51,230 bases of DNA, from assembly GCA_934574095.1 (NCBI GenBank), contig CAKTMW010000008.1:1-51230 (forward strand), in the 5' to 3' direction. How positions within the stretch are numbered: the first letter of the stretch is position 1; every line of letters starts with the position of its first letter. Positions 1 to 8,630 of the stretch are shown here, one piece after another. The stretch is from an uncultured Oscillospiraceae bacterium (GTDB lineage: Bacteria; Bacillota; Clostridia; Oscillospirales; Oscillospiraceae). Both the position numbers and the translations under genes were made by a program. Below the pieces are notes generated by a model. The model ran no database searches and had not been told where the DNA came from. It worked only from the letters and a program-made list of their open reading frames with translations.

Positions 1-711
1 CACCACACCAACGAGATCGCCCAGTCCGAGAGCTATCTGGGCCATCCCTGGTGCCCCCAGTGGTTCCATGTGGCCCATCTGAACACCGACCACGGCAAGA
101 TGTCCAAGTCCAAGGGCGAATTCCTGACCGTTTCCCTGCTGGAGCAGAAGGGCTATGACCCGCTGGCCTACCGCTTTTTCTGCCTGCAGAGCCACTACCG
201 CAAGGGTCTGCTGTTCAGTTGGGAGAATCTGGACAACGCCACCGTGGCCTTCAACAAGCTGCTGGCCAAGATCGCCGCGCTGAAGGATGAGGGCGACGTG
301 GATCAGGCGGTATTTGACGAGTACAAGGCCAAGTTCATGAAGGCCATGGACAACGACCTGAACACCTCCATGGGCGTGACCGTGCTGTACGATGTGCTGA
401 AGGCCAAGACCAACGACAAGACCAAGCTGGCCCTGCTGGACAGCTTTGATACCGTGCTGGGCCTGAAGCTGCTGGAAAAGGCGGCGGAGCTGCGCAGCAA
501 GCAGGCGGCCGCCACTCCCGCGGCAGGCGGCTTCACCGTCATCAGCGAGTCCGGCGAGGAGGACGTCGCCGTGGAGCAGCTGATCCGCGCCCGCGCCGAC
601 GCCAAGAAGGCCAAGAACTTCGCCGAGGCCGACCGCATCCGCGACGAGCTGAAGGCTCAGGGCATCGAGGTCACCGACGTACCCGGCGGCGCAAAGTGGA
701 AGCGCATCTGA
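1..711 (+). CDS. cysS: Cysteinyl-tRNA synthetase, C-terminal part
   Basis: This is the 3' part of a gene that begins before the window; the frame is open from base 1. Cysteinyl-tRNA synthetase charges tRNA-Cys with cysteine in the cytosol. The class I signature KMSKS is visible as KMSKSKGEF around codons 33-41 of the visible part, preceded by the WFHVAHLN strand expected before it. The rest is the helical anticodon-binding domain, and the tail ARADAKKAKNFAEADRIRDEL is typical of the family's extreme C-terminus. It ends at a bidirectional hairpin shared with the convergent lysA. No defects are seen in the visible part. Confidence 0.96.
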   Translation, partial: HHTNEIAQSESYLGHPWCPQWFHVAHLNTDHGKMSKSKGEFLTVSLLEQKGYDPLAYRFFCLQSHYRKGLLFSWENLDNATVAFNKLLAKIAALKDEGDVDQAVFDEYKAKFMKAMDNDLNTSMGVTVLYDVLKAKTNDKTKLALLDSFDTVLGLKLLEKAAELRSKQAAATPAAGGFTVISESGEEDVAVEQLIRARADAKKAKNFAEADRIRDELKAQGIEVTDVPGGAKWKRI

Positions 712-756
712 AAATAAACAAAAAAAGAACGCCCTGGGCGTTCTTTTTTTGTTTAT
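712..756. terminator. Bidirectional terminator between cysS and lysA
   Basis: An inverted repeat (AAAAAAAGAACGCCC facing GGGCGTTCTTTTTTT) lies directly after the cysS stop codon and its T-run reaches the lysA stop codon. A-rich and T-rich flanks on both sides let it work for both convergent genes. Confidence 0.9.
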
Positions 757-2057
757 ACGTCGTTCCGACACAGGTCGGCCAGGGATTCCCGGCGGACGGC
801 CAGGTAGCTTGCGCTGCGGCGCAGCATGACGACAGGGGGCTTGGGGAGACGGTTATAGTGGGAGGCCATGGTGTAGTTGTACGCGCCGGTGGTACACACC
901 GCCACGACGTCGCCCCGGCCCACCGAGGCGGGCAGCAGGACGTGCTCCTGAATGATGTCGCCGCTCTCGCAGCAGCGGCCCACCACGGAGGCCTCGAAGA
1001 CGCAGGGTTCGGTCATTTTGTTGGCCAGCAGGCAGGTGTAGTTGGCCCGGTACAGGGCGAAGCGGGGGTTGTCGGTCATGCCGCCGTCGATGGATACATA
1101 GTTCTTGTAGCCGGGAATCTTCTTCACCGTGCCGCAGGTGTACAGCGTCAGGCCCGCCGTTCCCACGATGCTGCGGCCCGGCTCCATGTGAATCTCCGGC
1201 ACGGGAATATCAAGGCGCTGGCAGGCGCTCCTGATGGCCGCGGCCACCTGAGCCACCTTGGCGTCGATGTCCAGATAGGGGTCGGCGTCCACGTAGCGGA
1301 CGCCGTAGCCGCCGCCCAAATCCAGCTGCCGGGCCCGGTAGCCGTGCTTCCGCGCCATGGCGGCGATGAATTCCAGCATGATGACGGCGGCCCGCTCAAA
1401 CACGTCCTCGGTGAACACCTGGGAGCCCACGTGGCAGTGGAAGCCCATCAGCTCCACATGGGGCTGGGACAGGGTGTGCAGGGTAATGGCCTCGGCCTGG
1501 CCGGTCTCGATGGCGGAGCCGAACTTGCTGTCCACCTTGCCGGTGGAGATGGCTTCGTAGGTGTGGGGGTCGATGCCGGGGGTCAGCCGCAGCAGCACCT
1601 TCTGGCGGATGCCGCGGCAGGCGGCGTGGGTCTCGATGGCGTTGATCTCCTCGACATTGTCGGCCACGAAATAGCCCACGTGGCTGTCCATGGCAAAGGC
1701 GATGTCCTCGTCGGTCTTGTTGTTGCTGTGGAAGTAGGCGCCGCGCAGGTCATAGCCCGCCTGGAGGGCGGTGTATATCTCACCGGAGGACACCACGTCG
1801 ATGCCCATACCCTCTTCCGCCATGATCTGGTAGATGCGCTTGAAGCAGCAGGCTTTGCTGGCGTACAAGGGGCGGCTGCCGGGGCCGAAATGCTTTCGGA
1901 ACGCCGCCTGATAGGTCTGGCACTGGCGGCGGATGCCGTCTTCGTCCATCAGGTACAGCGGTGTGCCGTACTGTTTGGCCAGCGCCACTGTGTCCTGTCC
2001 GGCGAAGTACAGATGCCCGTTTTCACCGATGGTCAGGGTGTCATACAGTAGGTTCAT
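753..2057 (-). CDS. lysA: Diaminopimelate decarboxylase
   Basis: The product is 434 residues, the usual LysA length. It is a PLP-dependent decarboxylase that makes L-lysine from meso-diaminopimelate. The fold-type III barrel carries the PLP lysine in YASKACCFK (near residue 55), the glycine-rich LDLGGGYGVRY segment, and EPGRSIVG with the active-site CCESGD motif near the C-terminus. The frame is open much further upstream, but the start at 2057 is preceded by AAAGGAGGA at proper spacing and begins MNLLYDTL like other LysA proteins. It lies 34 bp downstream of the C39-like gene on the same strand, so the two may be co-transcribed. The upstream in-frame extension overlaps that gene and is rejected. 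Confidence 0.95.
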   Translation of the reverse strand: MNLLYDTLTIGENGHLYFAGQDTVALAKQYGTPLYLMDEDGIRRQCQTYQAAFRKHFGPGSRPLYASKACCFKRIYQIMAEEGMGIDVVSSGEIYTALQAGYDLRGAYFHSNNKTDEDIAFAMDSHVGYFVADNVEEINAIETHAACRGIRQKVLLRLTPGIDPHTYEAISTGKVDSKFGSAIETGQAEAITLHTLSQPHVELMGFHCHVGSQVFTEDVFERAAVIMLEFIAAMARKHGYRARQLDLGGGYGVRYVDADPYLDIDAKVAQVAAAIRSACQRLDIPVPEIHMEPGRSIVGTAGLTLYTCGTVKKIPGYKNYVSIDGGMTDNPRFALYRANYTCLLANKMTEPCVFEASVVGRCCESGDIIQEHVLLPASVGRGDVVAVCTTGAYNYTMASHYNRLPKPPVVMLRRSASYLAVRRESLADLCRNDV

Positions 2058-2091
2058 GAATGGTCGTCCTCCTTTTTCTATGATAGGCGGG

Positions 2092-2694
2092 TCACTTTTT
2101 CCGCAGACCCACCGCTTGCATCCCCTGCTCCCGGTGCCGCTGCCACACGGTGCGGCGGGGATAGGACACAACACCGTTGTTGTCCCAGGGGTCGTTGCAG
2201 ATGTAATTTTCCTCGTCATAGCCCACCAGCAGCAGGCAATGCTCGTTGGAGACCCACATGAAGGGCTCGCCGCCTGGGACCAGGCGATACCATGGACCGT
2301 TGACGGTGGGACGCATATTGATGCTGCACCATAAAAGCACCGGCATATCCTGGTCGATATACCGGCGGCACAGCTCGTCGATCTCCGCGCCGGTCTCGTC
2401 CACGGCGGTGTAGACATCGCCGGCTACCCGGTTCAGGGCTTTTACCATTACCGGTGCGTAGCAGCCCAGGGCCTCCGGGTCGCGTGGATCACCCACGAAA
2501 GCCTCGCGGGGGTCGCTGCCCCACCACTCGCCGCCGCGCTGCTCCCACACGCCTTTGTCCAGGGCGGCGTCCAGAAAGCCGCCGATGGTCACGTCGTAGC
2601 CCAGATACCGCAGCAGCATCACGGCGGAGACGCTTTCGCACCCGGTGGGGGCCTGACCGCTCTGGTCCAGGTAGGGGACGGGCAGCTTTTTCAT
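2092..2694 (-). CDS. C39-like (papain-fold) peptidase family protein
   Basis: A 200-residue protein resembling the peptidase C39-like family (PF13529). A candidate nucleophile Cys sits in QAPTGCESVSAVMLLRYLG near residue 20, and a candidate His in NEHCLLLVGYDEENYICNDP near residue 160, followed by the Asp/Asn-containing DPW segment usual in the family. The start MKKLPVPYLDQ at 2694 has CGGAGGTACTCC directly upstream; an upstream ATG has no ribosome binding site. No signal peptide or membrane segment is visible, so a cytosolic location is likely unless export is unconventional. Substrate is unknown; family members include bacteriocin-leader peptidases and many uncharacterised proteins. Confidence 0.8.
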   Translation of the reverse strand: MKKLPVPYLDQSGQAPTGCESVSAVMLLRYLGYDVTIGGFLDAALDKGVWEQRGGEWWGSDPREAFVGDPRDPEALGCYAPVMVKALNRVAGDVYTAVDETGAEIDELCRRYIDQDMPVLLWCSINMRPTVNGPWYRLVPGGEPFMWVSNEHCLLLVGYDEENYICNDPWDNNGVVSYPRRTVWQRHREQGMQAVGLRKK

Positions 2695-2741
2695 GGAGTA
2701 CCTCCGAAAAAAATATGGCCTATTGTAGCACAACGGGGGAG

Positions 2742-2787
2742 AATAAGCAATAGCGACGGCGCCAACAGGCCGTCGCTATTGCTTATT
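2742..2787. repeat. Perfect 19-bp inverted repeat
   Basis: AATAAGCAATAGCGACGGC and its exact reverse complement are separated by 8 bp, upstream of the C39-like gene. There is no T-run, so it is not a standard intrinsic terminator; it may block read-through from the tmRNA side or be a palindromic repeat. Confidence 0.7.
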
Positions 2788-2810
2788 GCAGAGAGAAGCG
2801 GATACAGTCA

Positions 2811-3100
2811 GCGTTTATTGCGGCGGCTGTGCCGCCGCAGGCGTCCCGACCGAGGGGAGCGTCCTTGCCTTTTCCGGTCGGGGAGTCTCCTCTCGCTGAC
2901 GAAACGTGCCACCGGCACGTTTCTCGCAGTCTCGACGCCCGTTGTGAATAGCTTCAGCGTTTACTGTGTCGGCTGTGTCGCCGCAGGCGCCCCAGCCGAG
3001 GGGAGTCTCCTCTCATTGCGACAACAGTCCACCGGACTGTTGTCTGCCGAAGCCAGCCCCCTTCGTCGCTGCCTTCGGAATTCGTTTCGACTCCCACGAT
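2811..3100. repeat. Two degenerate tandem units (~146 bp period) downstream of tmRNA
   Basis: Two related units begin at 2811 and 2957 with GCGTTTAYTG, followed in each by CGGCTGTGYCGCCGCAGGCG, GGGGAGTCTCCTCTC and a hairpin of the form N-CCACCGG-N' (ACGTGCCACCGGCACGT; CAGTCCACCGGACTG). The stretch between the tmRNA and the C39-like gene holds no credible gene; open frames across it are repeat translations. Confidence 0.6.
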
Positions 3101-3102
3101 AC

Positions 3103-3139
3103 CAAAAAGAAATGCACCCTAAAAGGGTGCATTTCTTTT
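3103..3139 (-). terminator. tmRNA terminator
   Basis: A hairpin AAAGAAATGCACCCT / AGGGTGCATTTCTTT starts right after the CCA end of the tmRNA and ends in a T-run on the minus strand. Confidence 0.85.
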
Positions 3140-3488
3140 TGGTGGAGGCGAGGGGAGTCGAACCCCTGTCCGAAAGCGCTTTAACAGGACTTTCTCCGGG
3201 CGCAGTTACGATTTAAACATTCCCTCCTCGACGCGGCACGCAACAGACGCGGCGATTCAGTAGAGTCATGATGCGTGGGCGGGGCAACTCTTACCCGCCT
3301 CACGGACGCCACCTAAACGACGCCTTCCCCGGCCGGTGGCCGCTCCGGTTCAGACGGTCACTGCGTTAAGCAGCGACGGCAACAGTATTCGTGTTGTCAG
3401 TTAATTTTAATTTGCCCGTTGTATGGTGGTCAGGCGCCACCGCCCGCTTATCCGGTCTCCACACCCCCGTCGAAACCAGTACGCCCCC
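3140..3488 (-). ncRNA. ssrA: Transfer-messenger RNA (tmRNA)
   Basis: The RNA is about 349 nt. On the minus strand it begins GGGGGCG, followed by the diagnostic TACTGGTTTCGACGGGGGT, and ends CGCCTCC-ACCA; the 5' and 3' ends pair over seven bases as a tRNA-like acceptor, and GAGTCGAACCCC (plus strand) is the T-arm. The reading frame for the degradation tag appears to run from 3416 to 3366 and encodes GKLKLTDNTNTVAVAA, then TAA. A Gly resume codon (GGC) and an Ala-Ala end suit the family. tmRNA with SmpB rescues stalled ribosomes and marks the truncated peptide for proteolysis. Its partner smpB lies 620 bp upstream, with a cyclophilin gene between. Confidence 0.95.
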
Positions 3489-3496
3489 GTATAGCC

Positions 3497-3516
3497 CGCC
3501 CGGAATCGGGCGGGAG
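3497..3516. repeat. GC-rich hairpin just upstream of tmRNA
   Basis: CCCGCCCG-GAAT-CGGGCGGG sits between the cyclophilin stop and the tmRNA 5' end. It could terminate the upstream operon or guide 5' processing of the tmRNA precursor; no T-run is present. Confidence 0.5.
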
Positions 3517-3550
3517 AGGGAACTGGGAAGGGAAACCGTTCGTTTCCGAT

Positions 3551-4084
3551 TTACCGCTCCGGCAGCTTGTCCGGTTCGGGATAGTCCACACCCTTGGTGT
3601 CCACACGGACCTTGACCATGCGCTGGTCCTTCTTGGGCTTGTTGTTCATCATGTTGCGGGGGGTGGAGGCGATGGCGTCCACCACGTCCATACCCTCGAT
3701 GACCATGCCGAAGGCGGCGTATTCGCCGTCCAGATGGGGGGAATCCTTGTGCATGATGAAGAACTGGCTGCCGGCGCTGTCGGGGATCATGGTACGGGCC
3801 ATGCTCAGTACGCCGCGGGTGTGCCGCAGGTCGTTGTTGAAGCCGTTGGACTTGAACTCGCCCTTGATGCAGTAGCCGGGGCCGCCCATGCCGTTGCCCA
3901 GGGGGCAGCCGCCCTGGATCATGAAGCCGTAGATGCAGCGGTGGAAGATCAGACCGTCATAGAAGCCGCTGTTGGCCAGGGAGATGAAATTATACACGCT
4001 CTGGGGTGCGATATCGGGGTACAACTCCGCCTTGATGACGCCGCCGTCCTCCATTTCGATGGTGACAATGGGGTTATTTGCCAT
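3551..4084 (-). CDS. Peptidyl-prolyl cis-trans isomerase, cyclophilin type
   Basis: A 177-residue single-domain cyclophilin (Pro_isomerase). Family landmarks are in order: SVYNFISLANSGFYDGLIFHR near residues 29-49, FMIQGGCPLGNGMGGPGY near 53-70, and the conserved SQFFI segment near 105. It catalyses proline isomerisation in protein folding; no signal peptide is seen, so it is cytosolic. The start MANNPIVTIEM at 4084 has AAAGGAGGAGCATCCT in front; an upstream in-frame ATG overlaps smpB and lacks a binding site. It lies 22 bp after smpB on the same strand. Confidence 0.93.
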   Translation of the reverse strand: MANNPIVTIEMEDGGVIKAELYPDIAPQSVYNFISLANSGFYDGLIFHRCIYGFMIQGGCPLGNGMGGPGYCIKGEFKSNGFNNDLRHTRGVLSMARTMIPDSAGSQFFIMHKDSPHLDGEYAAFGMVIEGMDVVDAIASTPRNMMNNKPKKDQRMVKVRVDTKGVDYPEPDKLPER

Positions 4085-4106
4085 AGGATGCTCCTCCTTT
4101 GTATGC

Positions 4107-4574
4107 TCAATAGCGTTCCCGGCGGGCGCGGTCCATTTCACGCTTGGCGTCCCGCTCGGCGATCGCCTGCCGTTTGTCGTAGTTCTTCTTGCCCTTGCAC
4201 ACGCCCAGCTCCACCTTCACAAGACCGTTCTTGAAGTAGACGCTGAGAGGGATCAGGGCGTAGCCGTCCATCTTCTGGGCCTCGTGGAGCTTGCGGATCT
4301 CCCGCTTGTGCATCAGAAGGCGCTTGGGCCGGTCGGGGTCGCGGTTGAAGATGTTGCCCTTGTCATAGGGCGAGATGTGCATATTGTACACCATCAGCTC
4401 GCCCTCTTTCGTCACGGCGCAATAGCTGTCCTTCAGGTTCAGCTGGCCGCCCCGGATGGACTTGACCTCGGTGCCTGCCAGCTCGATACCGGCCTCGTAC
4501 CGCTCCTCCACGAAGTAATCGTGAAAGGCCTTTCGATTCTGCGCCGCCGTCTTGACGCCGCCGCTTTTCGCCAT
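4107..4574 (-). CDS. smpB: SsrA-binding protein SmpB
   Basis: A 155-residue protein of normal SmpB length. It binds the tRNA-like part of tmRNA and takes it to stalled ribosomes. The OB-fold signature is clear: [20 protein letters not shown], then [19 protein letters not shown], and [11 protein letters not shown]. The lysine/arginine-rich C-terminal tail ([15 protein letters not shown]), which enters the mRNA channel, is intact. The start at 4574 is chosen because AAAGGAGGGACTTGCC precedes it. The nearby tmRNA supports the assignment. Confidence 0.97.
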   Translation of the reverse strand: MAKSGGVKTAAQNRKAFHDYFVEERYEAGIELAGTEVKSIRGGQLNLKDSYCAVTKEGELMVYNMHISPYDKGNIFNRDPDRPKRLLMHKREIRKLHEAQKMDGYALIPLSVYFKNGLVKVELGVCKGKKNYDKRQAIAERDAKREMDRARRERY

Positions 4575-4659
4575 GGCAAGTCCCTCCTTTCGCTGGGCTG
4601 GATACACATTGTAGCATATTTTTTCGCCAGATGCAAGGGGAAAGCCATCGAACGGCGGG

Positions 4660-5235
4660 TCACAGCGCGTCGAATTCCTCCCGCGTCAGCAGCAGGTTCA
4701 TCGCGTCCAACAGGCCCGTGGCGGTGAGGTGCTCCGGCAATTGCAGCGTTTGCAGCACCGCCGCCCGCTTCGCCGCGCTGTTGGGGCCGATAAGGCCCTT
4801 GTCCAGAAGGTCGGCGCGGGTGATACCGGCGCTGGACAACGTATTCACCTCCCCCTCGAAGGTGGCGCCGCAGCGGCGCAGGGCCTCCAGCAGCACGGTG
4901 GGAGACATGCCCTCCACCCCTAGCTTGCCCTCCTTGCCGCCCTTTCTCTTACGGCGCTCTTTGCCCATCACGTCGGGGACGTAGGCCTGCTTCACCTGCT
5001 CCGGTGGCAGCGCGCCCTTCAGGTGATTGCGGATGACAAAGCCCGCGCCGTCCGGGTCCGTCAGCAATATCACGCCCCGCTTTTCCGCCAGACGGCGGAA
5101 ATAGGACAGCTTCTCCTTGTCGTGGAACACGCCGAAGCCTTCGGTGGTCAAAATCACGGCGTCCACCACCTGGGACAGGGCGTTTTTATCGTACCGGCCC
5201 TCCACGATGATGACCTCACGGATGCGGGGCTTCAC
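4660..5235 (-). CDS. rnmV: Ribonuclease M5
   Basis: A 191-residue TOPRIM protein that matches RNase M5, which matures 5S rRNA precursors. The N-terminal [14 protein letters not shown] holds the catalytic Glu of TOPRIM, and [13 protein letters not shown] holds the DPDxxG acidic motif. The C-terminal region with [19 protein letters not shown] fits the family. The start is a GTG at 5235 that overlaps the holA stop by four bases (GTGA), which implies translational coupling; the frame continues upstream inside holA but has no start with a binding site. In many Firmicutes rnmV sits next to ksgA; here it follows holA. Confidence 0.92.
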   Translation of the reverse strand: MKPRIREVIIVEGRYDKNALSQVVDAVILTTEGFGVFHDKEKLSYFRRLAEKRGVILLTDPDGAGFVIRNHLKGALPPEQVKQAYVPDVMGKERRKRKGGKEGKLGVEGMSPTVLLEALRRCGATFEGEVNTLSSAGITRADLLDKGLIGPNSAAKRAAVLQTLQLPEHLTATGLLDAMNLLLTREEFDAL

Positions 5236-6263
5236 CGGACACCTGCCAATTCCATCAGGAAGAGCTTCAGCTCCGCCTCGCTGTCCATGCCCCGCTCGCT
5301 CTTCATGCGGCGGTCCAGGACCTGGCAGCGCTTGACGGCGGAGGCGCACCAGTCGTGGTCCACCTTTTTTGCCGCCTGCATCAGCAGCTTGGCGGGATAG
5401 TCGCTGCTCATGTTCCACAGCTGCTTCACCCAGAAGCGGTCCTTGCCGGTATCCAGGGCCATGCGGGCGGTATAGAGCTTCCGCAGCTCCTTGCCCAGAG
5501 GCGCCAGAATGGCGATGGGCTCCGTCTGCATCCGCAGTAGGTCGGCCAGCACACGGGCGGCGTCGTCATACTTCCCGGCGGTGACGCAGTTGGTCATGTC
5601 AAACACGCGGGCGTCCAGTATCGGGTCCGCCACAGCGTTGATGTCGGCGATGGTGACGCGCTCCTGTCTGGCGTAGGCGGCGATCTTCTCGATCTCCGGC
5701 ACCAGGTCGGTCATCAGTGTGCCGCAGGTGAACAGCAGGTGGTCGGCGGCGGAGGGGTCGATGTCGTGGCCCAGGGCATTGAAGCGCCGCCGCAGCCAGT
5801 TGATCAGCTGCGCCCGCTCCTGCTGGGCGAACTCCACCACGCACACATACTTGTCCAGCGCGGCACACAGCTTCTTCATCTTGCCGTCCCGCTTGTATTC
5901 CAGCGTGTTGTAAAGGAAAATCAGCGTACAGTATTCCGGCAGGTCCTCCAGCAGGGCGATGAGGGCATTGCGCTGCCCCTCGTCCAGCTTGAACAGGTCC
6001 ATGTCCTCCACCGCCACCAGGGTGTGCTCCGCCATCATGGGCATGGCCTCCACCACCTCCGTCAGCGCCTGGACGGTCAGGCCCTTGCCGCTGAGCTGAT
6101 GGTCGTTGAATTCCTCGAACCCCGCCGGGATCAGCAGTTGGCGCACCTGTTGCAAATACCGGGTGCGGAGGTACGTCTCCTCGCCGTAGAAAAGATATGC
6201 GTTTTGCAGCTGCTGGGCCTTCAGGTCGGCCTTCAGCTGGGTAAAGCCCTTATGTTCCGCCAT
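5232..6263 (-). CDS. holA: DNA polymerase III subunit delta
   Basis: A 343-residue HolA, the clamp-loader wrench subunit that opens the sliding clamp. The N-terminus KAQQLQNAYLFYGEETYLRTRYL is the usual HolA entry. Middle landmarks include EVVEAMPMMAEHTLVAVEDMDLF, CGTLMTDLVPEIEKIAAYA and VFDMTNCVTAGKYDDAARVL. The start MAEHKGFTQL at 6263 follows GGAGGAGAGGAACCAC and overlaps the end of comEC by 14 bp, so comEC-holA-rnmV form a coupled operon. This order (comEC then holA) is common in Firmicutes. Confidence 0.94.
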   Translation of the reverse strand: MAEHKGFTQLKADLKAQQLQNAYLFYGEETYLRTRYLQQVRQLLIPAGFEEFNDHQLSGKGLTVQALTEVVEAMPMMAEHTLVAVEDMDLFKLDEGQRNALIALLEDLPEYCTLIFLYNTLEYKRDGKMKKLCAALDKYVCVVEFAQQERAQLINWLRRRFNALGHDIDPSAADHLLFTCGTLMTDLVPEIEKIAAYARQERVTIADINAVADPILDARVFDMTNCVTAGKYDDAARVLADLLRMQTEPIAILAPLGKELRKLYTARMALDTGKDRFWVKQLWNMSSDYPAKLLMQAAKKVDHDWCASAVKRCQVLDRRMKSERGMDSEAELKLFLMELAGVR

Positions 6264-8538
6264 GTGGTTCCTCTCCTCCGTGAATGGTGATGCTGCCCTC
6301 CCGGTCGGTGCGGCGCACCGCCGCGCCGGCCTCCAGCAGCCGCTTGATGGTCTCGTCGGCCGGATGGCCATAGCTGTTGTGCCCCACGCTGATAATGGCT
6401 ACCTCCGGCCGGGTGGCCTCCAGAAACTCCCGGCAGGAGCTGTAACGTGAGCCGTGGTGACCCACCACCAGCACCTCGATGTCCGGGATGGGGTATTTGG
6501 CGATGAGGGCCCGCTCGGTATCGTCCTTCATGTCGCCGGTGATGAGCACGTCAAAATCGTTGGCGCTGGCCAGCACCGACAGACCCTGTTCGTTCATGTC
6601 GCCGCCGCCCACCGGCGGGTATACCGTGGCCATGATGCCGCCTGCCGCCACCAGTGTGGTGCGGGTGACCCACTGTACCGGAATGCCGTGCCGGTTCGCC
6701 GCCTCCAGCAGACGGTCCCGGACGCCGTATTCGTCCTCCATATCCGGCAGATACAGGGTATCTACCTTCATCCGGGCCAGCAGGGTATAGAGTCCGTTGG
6801 TGTGGTCGGCGTGGAAGTGTGTCACCACCACCGCCTTGAGATGATGGATGCCCATGGCGGACAGCTGGTCCGCCGCCGTATCCCCTGCGCCGATGTAGCT
6901 GTTGGCGCTGCCGCAGTCCACCAGAATGGCTTCGCCGCCGGAATACAGGGCTACGCTCTCGCCCTGGCCCACGTCCAGCACCGTCACGTTCAGGTCACCG
7001 GTGCGGTAGGTGAGGGTGTTGCCCCATATGGCCAGCGCCAGAGCCAGAACAGTCAGCGCCGCGGCGTACAGGTATTTCCGTTTGCGCCAGCGCTTCACCG
7101 CGGCGCACAGGCCGAAGCCCAGATAGGAGCCCACCATCCACAGCCGCAGATAGTGGTTGTCAAAATACACCGCGTGATACCGCCACCGGGTCAGAAAATA
7201 GGCCAGCCACAGCACGGCGTGGACCAGGCCATAGGCCAGCGTACCGAAGGCCCGCCCCGCCGGAAGCCACAGAAACCCCAGCAGCACCGCCGCCATGGAG
7301 GTCATAAAGCTATACCCCGCCAGGGGCACCGCCAGCAGATTGGACAGGGGCGACACCAACGACAGCGTGTTGAAGTAGTAGGCGGCCAGCGGCACCGTGC
7401 AGATCATGGAGCTCAGCGAGATCGACAGATTGGCCCGCAGGAAGGCGAGCCACCGCCGCAGGTGCTTATGCTGCCCGGTATACGCCGGAAATACCCGGTA
7501 CAGCCGCCCTGACAGGGCAGCAATGCCGAAGGTGGCGGCAAAGCTCAGCTGCAATCCAATGGACGCGGCGGCGAAGGGATTGGCGATAAGGATCACCAGC
7601 AGCGCCGCGCCCAGACTGGTAAAGGCGTCGCTTTCCCGCCGGAACAGGGGACCGGCCAGCAGGAAGCCCTGCATGATGCAGGCCCGGACCACCGAGGGGG
7701 TCAGTCCCACCATGCAGGCATAGAAGGCCAGCGCGGCCATGGCCACGCCGCAGAACAGCCGCTGCCGCCGCCGGGGGACCAGCAGCTCCAGCAGCGAGAT
7801 CAGGAACGCGCAGTGAAGACCCGACACCGCGAACAGGTGGGCCAGGCCCGCGCCCCGCATGATGGCGTAATCCTCGTCGGCGATGTCGTATTTGTCGCCG
7901 GTCAGCTCGGCGGTGATCAGGCCTGCCACCCGCTGATCGGCCCAGATGGCCGCTATCTTCTCCTGAAAGGCCGCGCCGAAGCGCTGGGGCAGCCACCGCA
8001 GACCGCTGCCGCCCGGCGTCACCGTCACCTCGCCCCGAACGTACAGCAGGGCATAGATGCCCTTGGCGTTGAAGGAGGTCAGCCGTGTGTCGTTGACCAT
8101 GGCGGCGTCGTTCCACCGGGCGGTGCCGGACACGGCGTCGCCGGGAGTCAGGGTAAGCAGCGTGTCGTCGCCGTACAGCATGGCACGGGCCAGGGGATAG
8201 CCGTCCAGCTGGATGACCACCTTGACGCCCTTCTCCGTCTGAACAGGCACGGCGGCCGCCACGCCGGAGAAGGGCTGCTCCTTCTGGCTGCATTGTCTCA
8301 CCACCGGCTGCTGGATCCAGGCCTGGTAGGCGGTGAAGTAGAGCAGCGACGCTGCCAGCGACAGACAGATCATCACGCCGCGCCTGCCGCCTTTCCACCG
8401 TCTGCGCAGCAGGAATGATACTGCCGCCAGCACCAGACATACCGCAGCGGCAGGCAGACGCCACTCCTGGGCGGCGATCAGCGCCGCCGCCAACGTTCCG
8501 GCGGCGAAGGAAAAAGCGATGGTGGCCAATACACGCAT
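6250..8538 (-). CDS. comEC: DNA internalization-related competence protein ComEC/Rec2
   Basis: A 762-residue membrane channel protein for single-stranded DNA uptake. It has N-terminal membrane helices, a DUF4131-like OB region (about 90-190), the Competence core with GAGLAHLFAVSGLHCAFL near 235, several further helices, and a C-terminal metallo-beta-lactamase domain (about 515-762) with VTHFHADHTNGL, LITGDM and VVGHHGSRYSS, which are metal-ligand motifs. All three ComEC parts are present, so the gene looks intact. The start at 8538 is preceded by GGGAGGGTAAAGG. Whether the strain is competent cannot be judged here because the other com genes are outside the window. Confidence 0.93.
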   Translation of the reverse strand: MRVLATIAFSFAAGTLAAALIAAQEWRLPAAAVCLVLAAVSFLLRRRWKGGRRGVMICLSLAASLLYFTAYQAWIQQPVVRQCSQKEQPFSGVAAAVPVQTEKGVKVVIQLDGYPLARAMLYGDDTLLTLTPGDAVSGTARWNDAAMVNDTRLTSFNAKGIYALLYVRGEVTVTPGGSGLRWLPQRFGAAFQEKIAAIWADQRVAGLITAELTGDKYDIADEDYAIMRGAGLAHLFAVSGLHCAFLISLLELLVPRRRQRLFCGVAMAALAFYACMVGLTPSVVRACIMQGFLLAGPLFRRESDAFTSLGAALLVILIANPFAAASIGLQLSFAATFGIAALSGRLYRVFPAYTGQHKHLRRWLAFLRANLSISLSSMICTVPLAAYYFNTLSLVSPLSNLLAVPLAGYSFMTSMAAVLLGFLWLPAGRAFGTLAYGLVHAVLWLAYFLTRWRYHAVYFDNHYLRLWMVGSYLGFGLCAAVKRWRKRKYLYAAALTVLALALAIWGNTLTYRTGDLNVTVLDVGQGESVALYSGGEAILVDCGSANSYIGAGDTAADQLSAMGIHHLKAVVVTHFHADHTNGLYTLLARMKVDTLYLPDMEDEYGVRDRLLEAANRHGIPVQWVTRTTLVAAGGIMATVYPPVGGGDMNEQGLSVLASANDFDVLITGDMKDDTERALIAKYPIPDIEVLVVGHHGSRYSSCREFLEATRPEVAIISVGHNSYGHPADETIKRLLEAGAAVRRTDREGSITIHGGEEPHGGT

Positions 8539-8601
8539 ACCCTTTACCCTCCCCCGCCGGTAGATTTCAATACCTATTATAACAGCTTTTCCGCCTCAGG
8601 G

Positions 8602-8630
8602 CAATACGCATCCCCCGCCGGGGCGTATTG
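8602..8630. promoter_or_regulatory. Candidate operator over the -35 of the MFS/spermidine-synthase gene
   Basis: CAATACGC and GCGTATTG form an 8-bp inverted repeat with a 13-bp spacer. The right arm overlaps the -35 hexamer at 8628, a typical repressor position. It lies between divergently transcribed comEC and the MFS fusion gene. Confidence 0.4.

Noticed and set aside
696..2051. A 451-codon plus-strand open frame
   Set aside because: It is antisense to lysA; the peptide is rich in Val/Gly/His repeats typical of the complement of a GC-rich gene, and it has no ribosome binding site.
2779..3216. A 145-codon plus-strand frame between the C39-like gene and tmRNA
   Set aside because: It runs through repeats and into the tmRNA itself, with no ribosome binding site.
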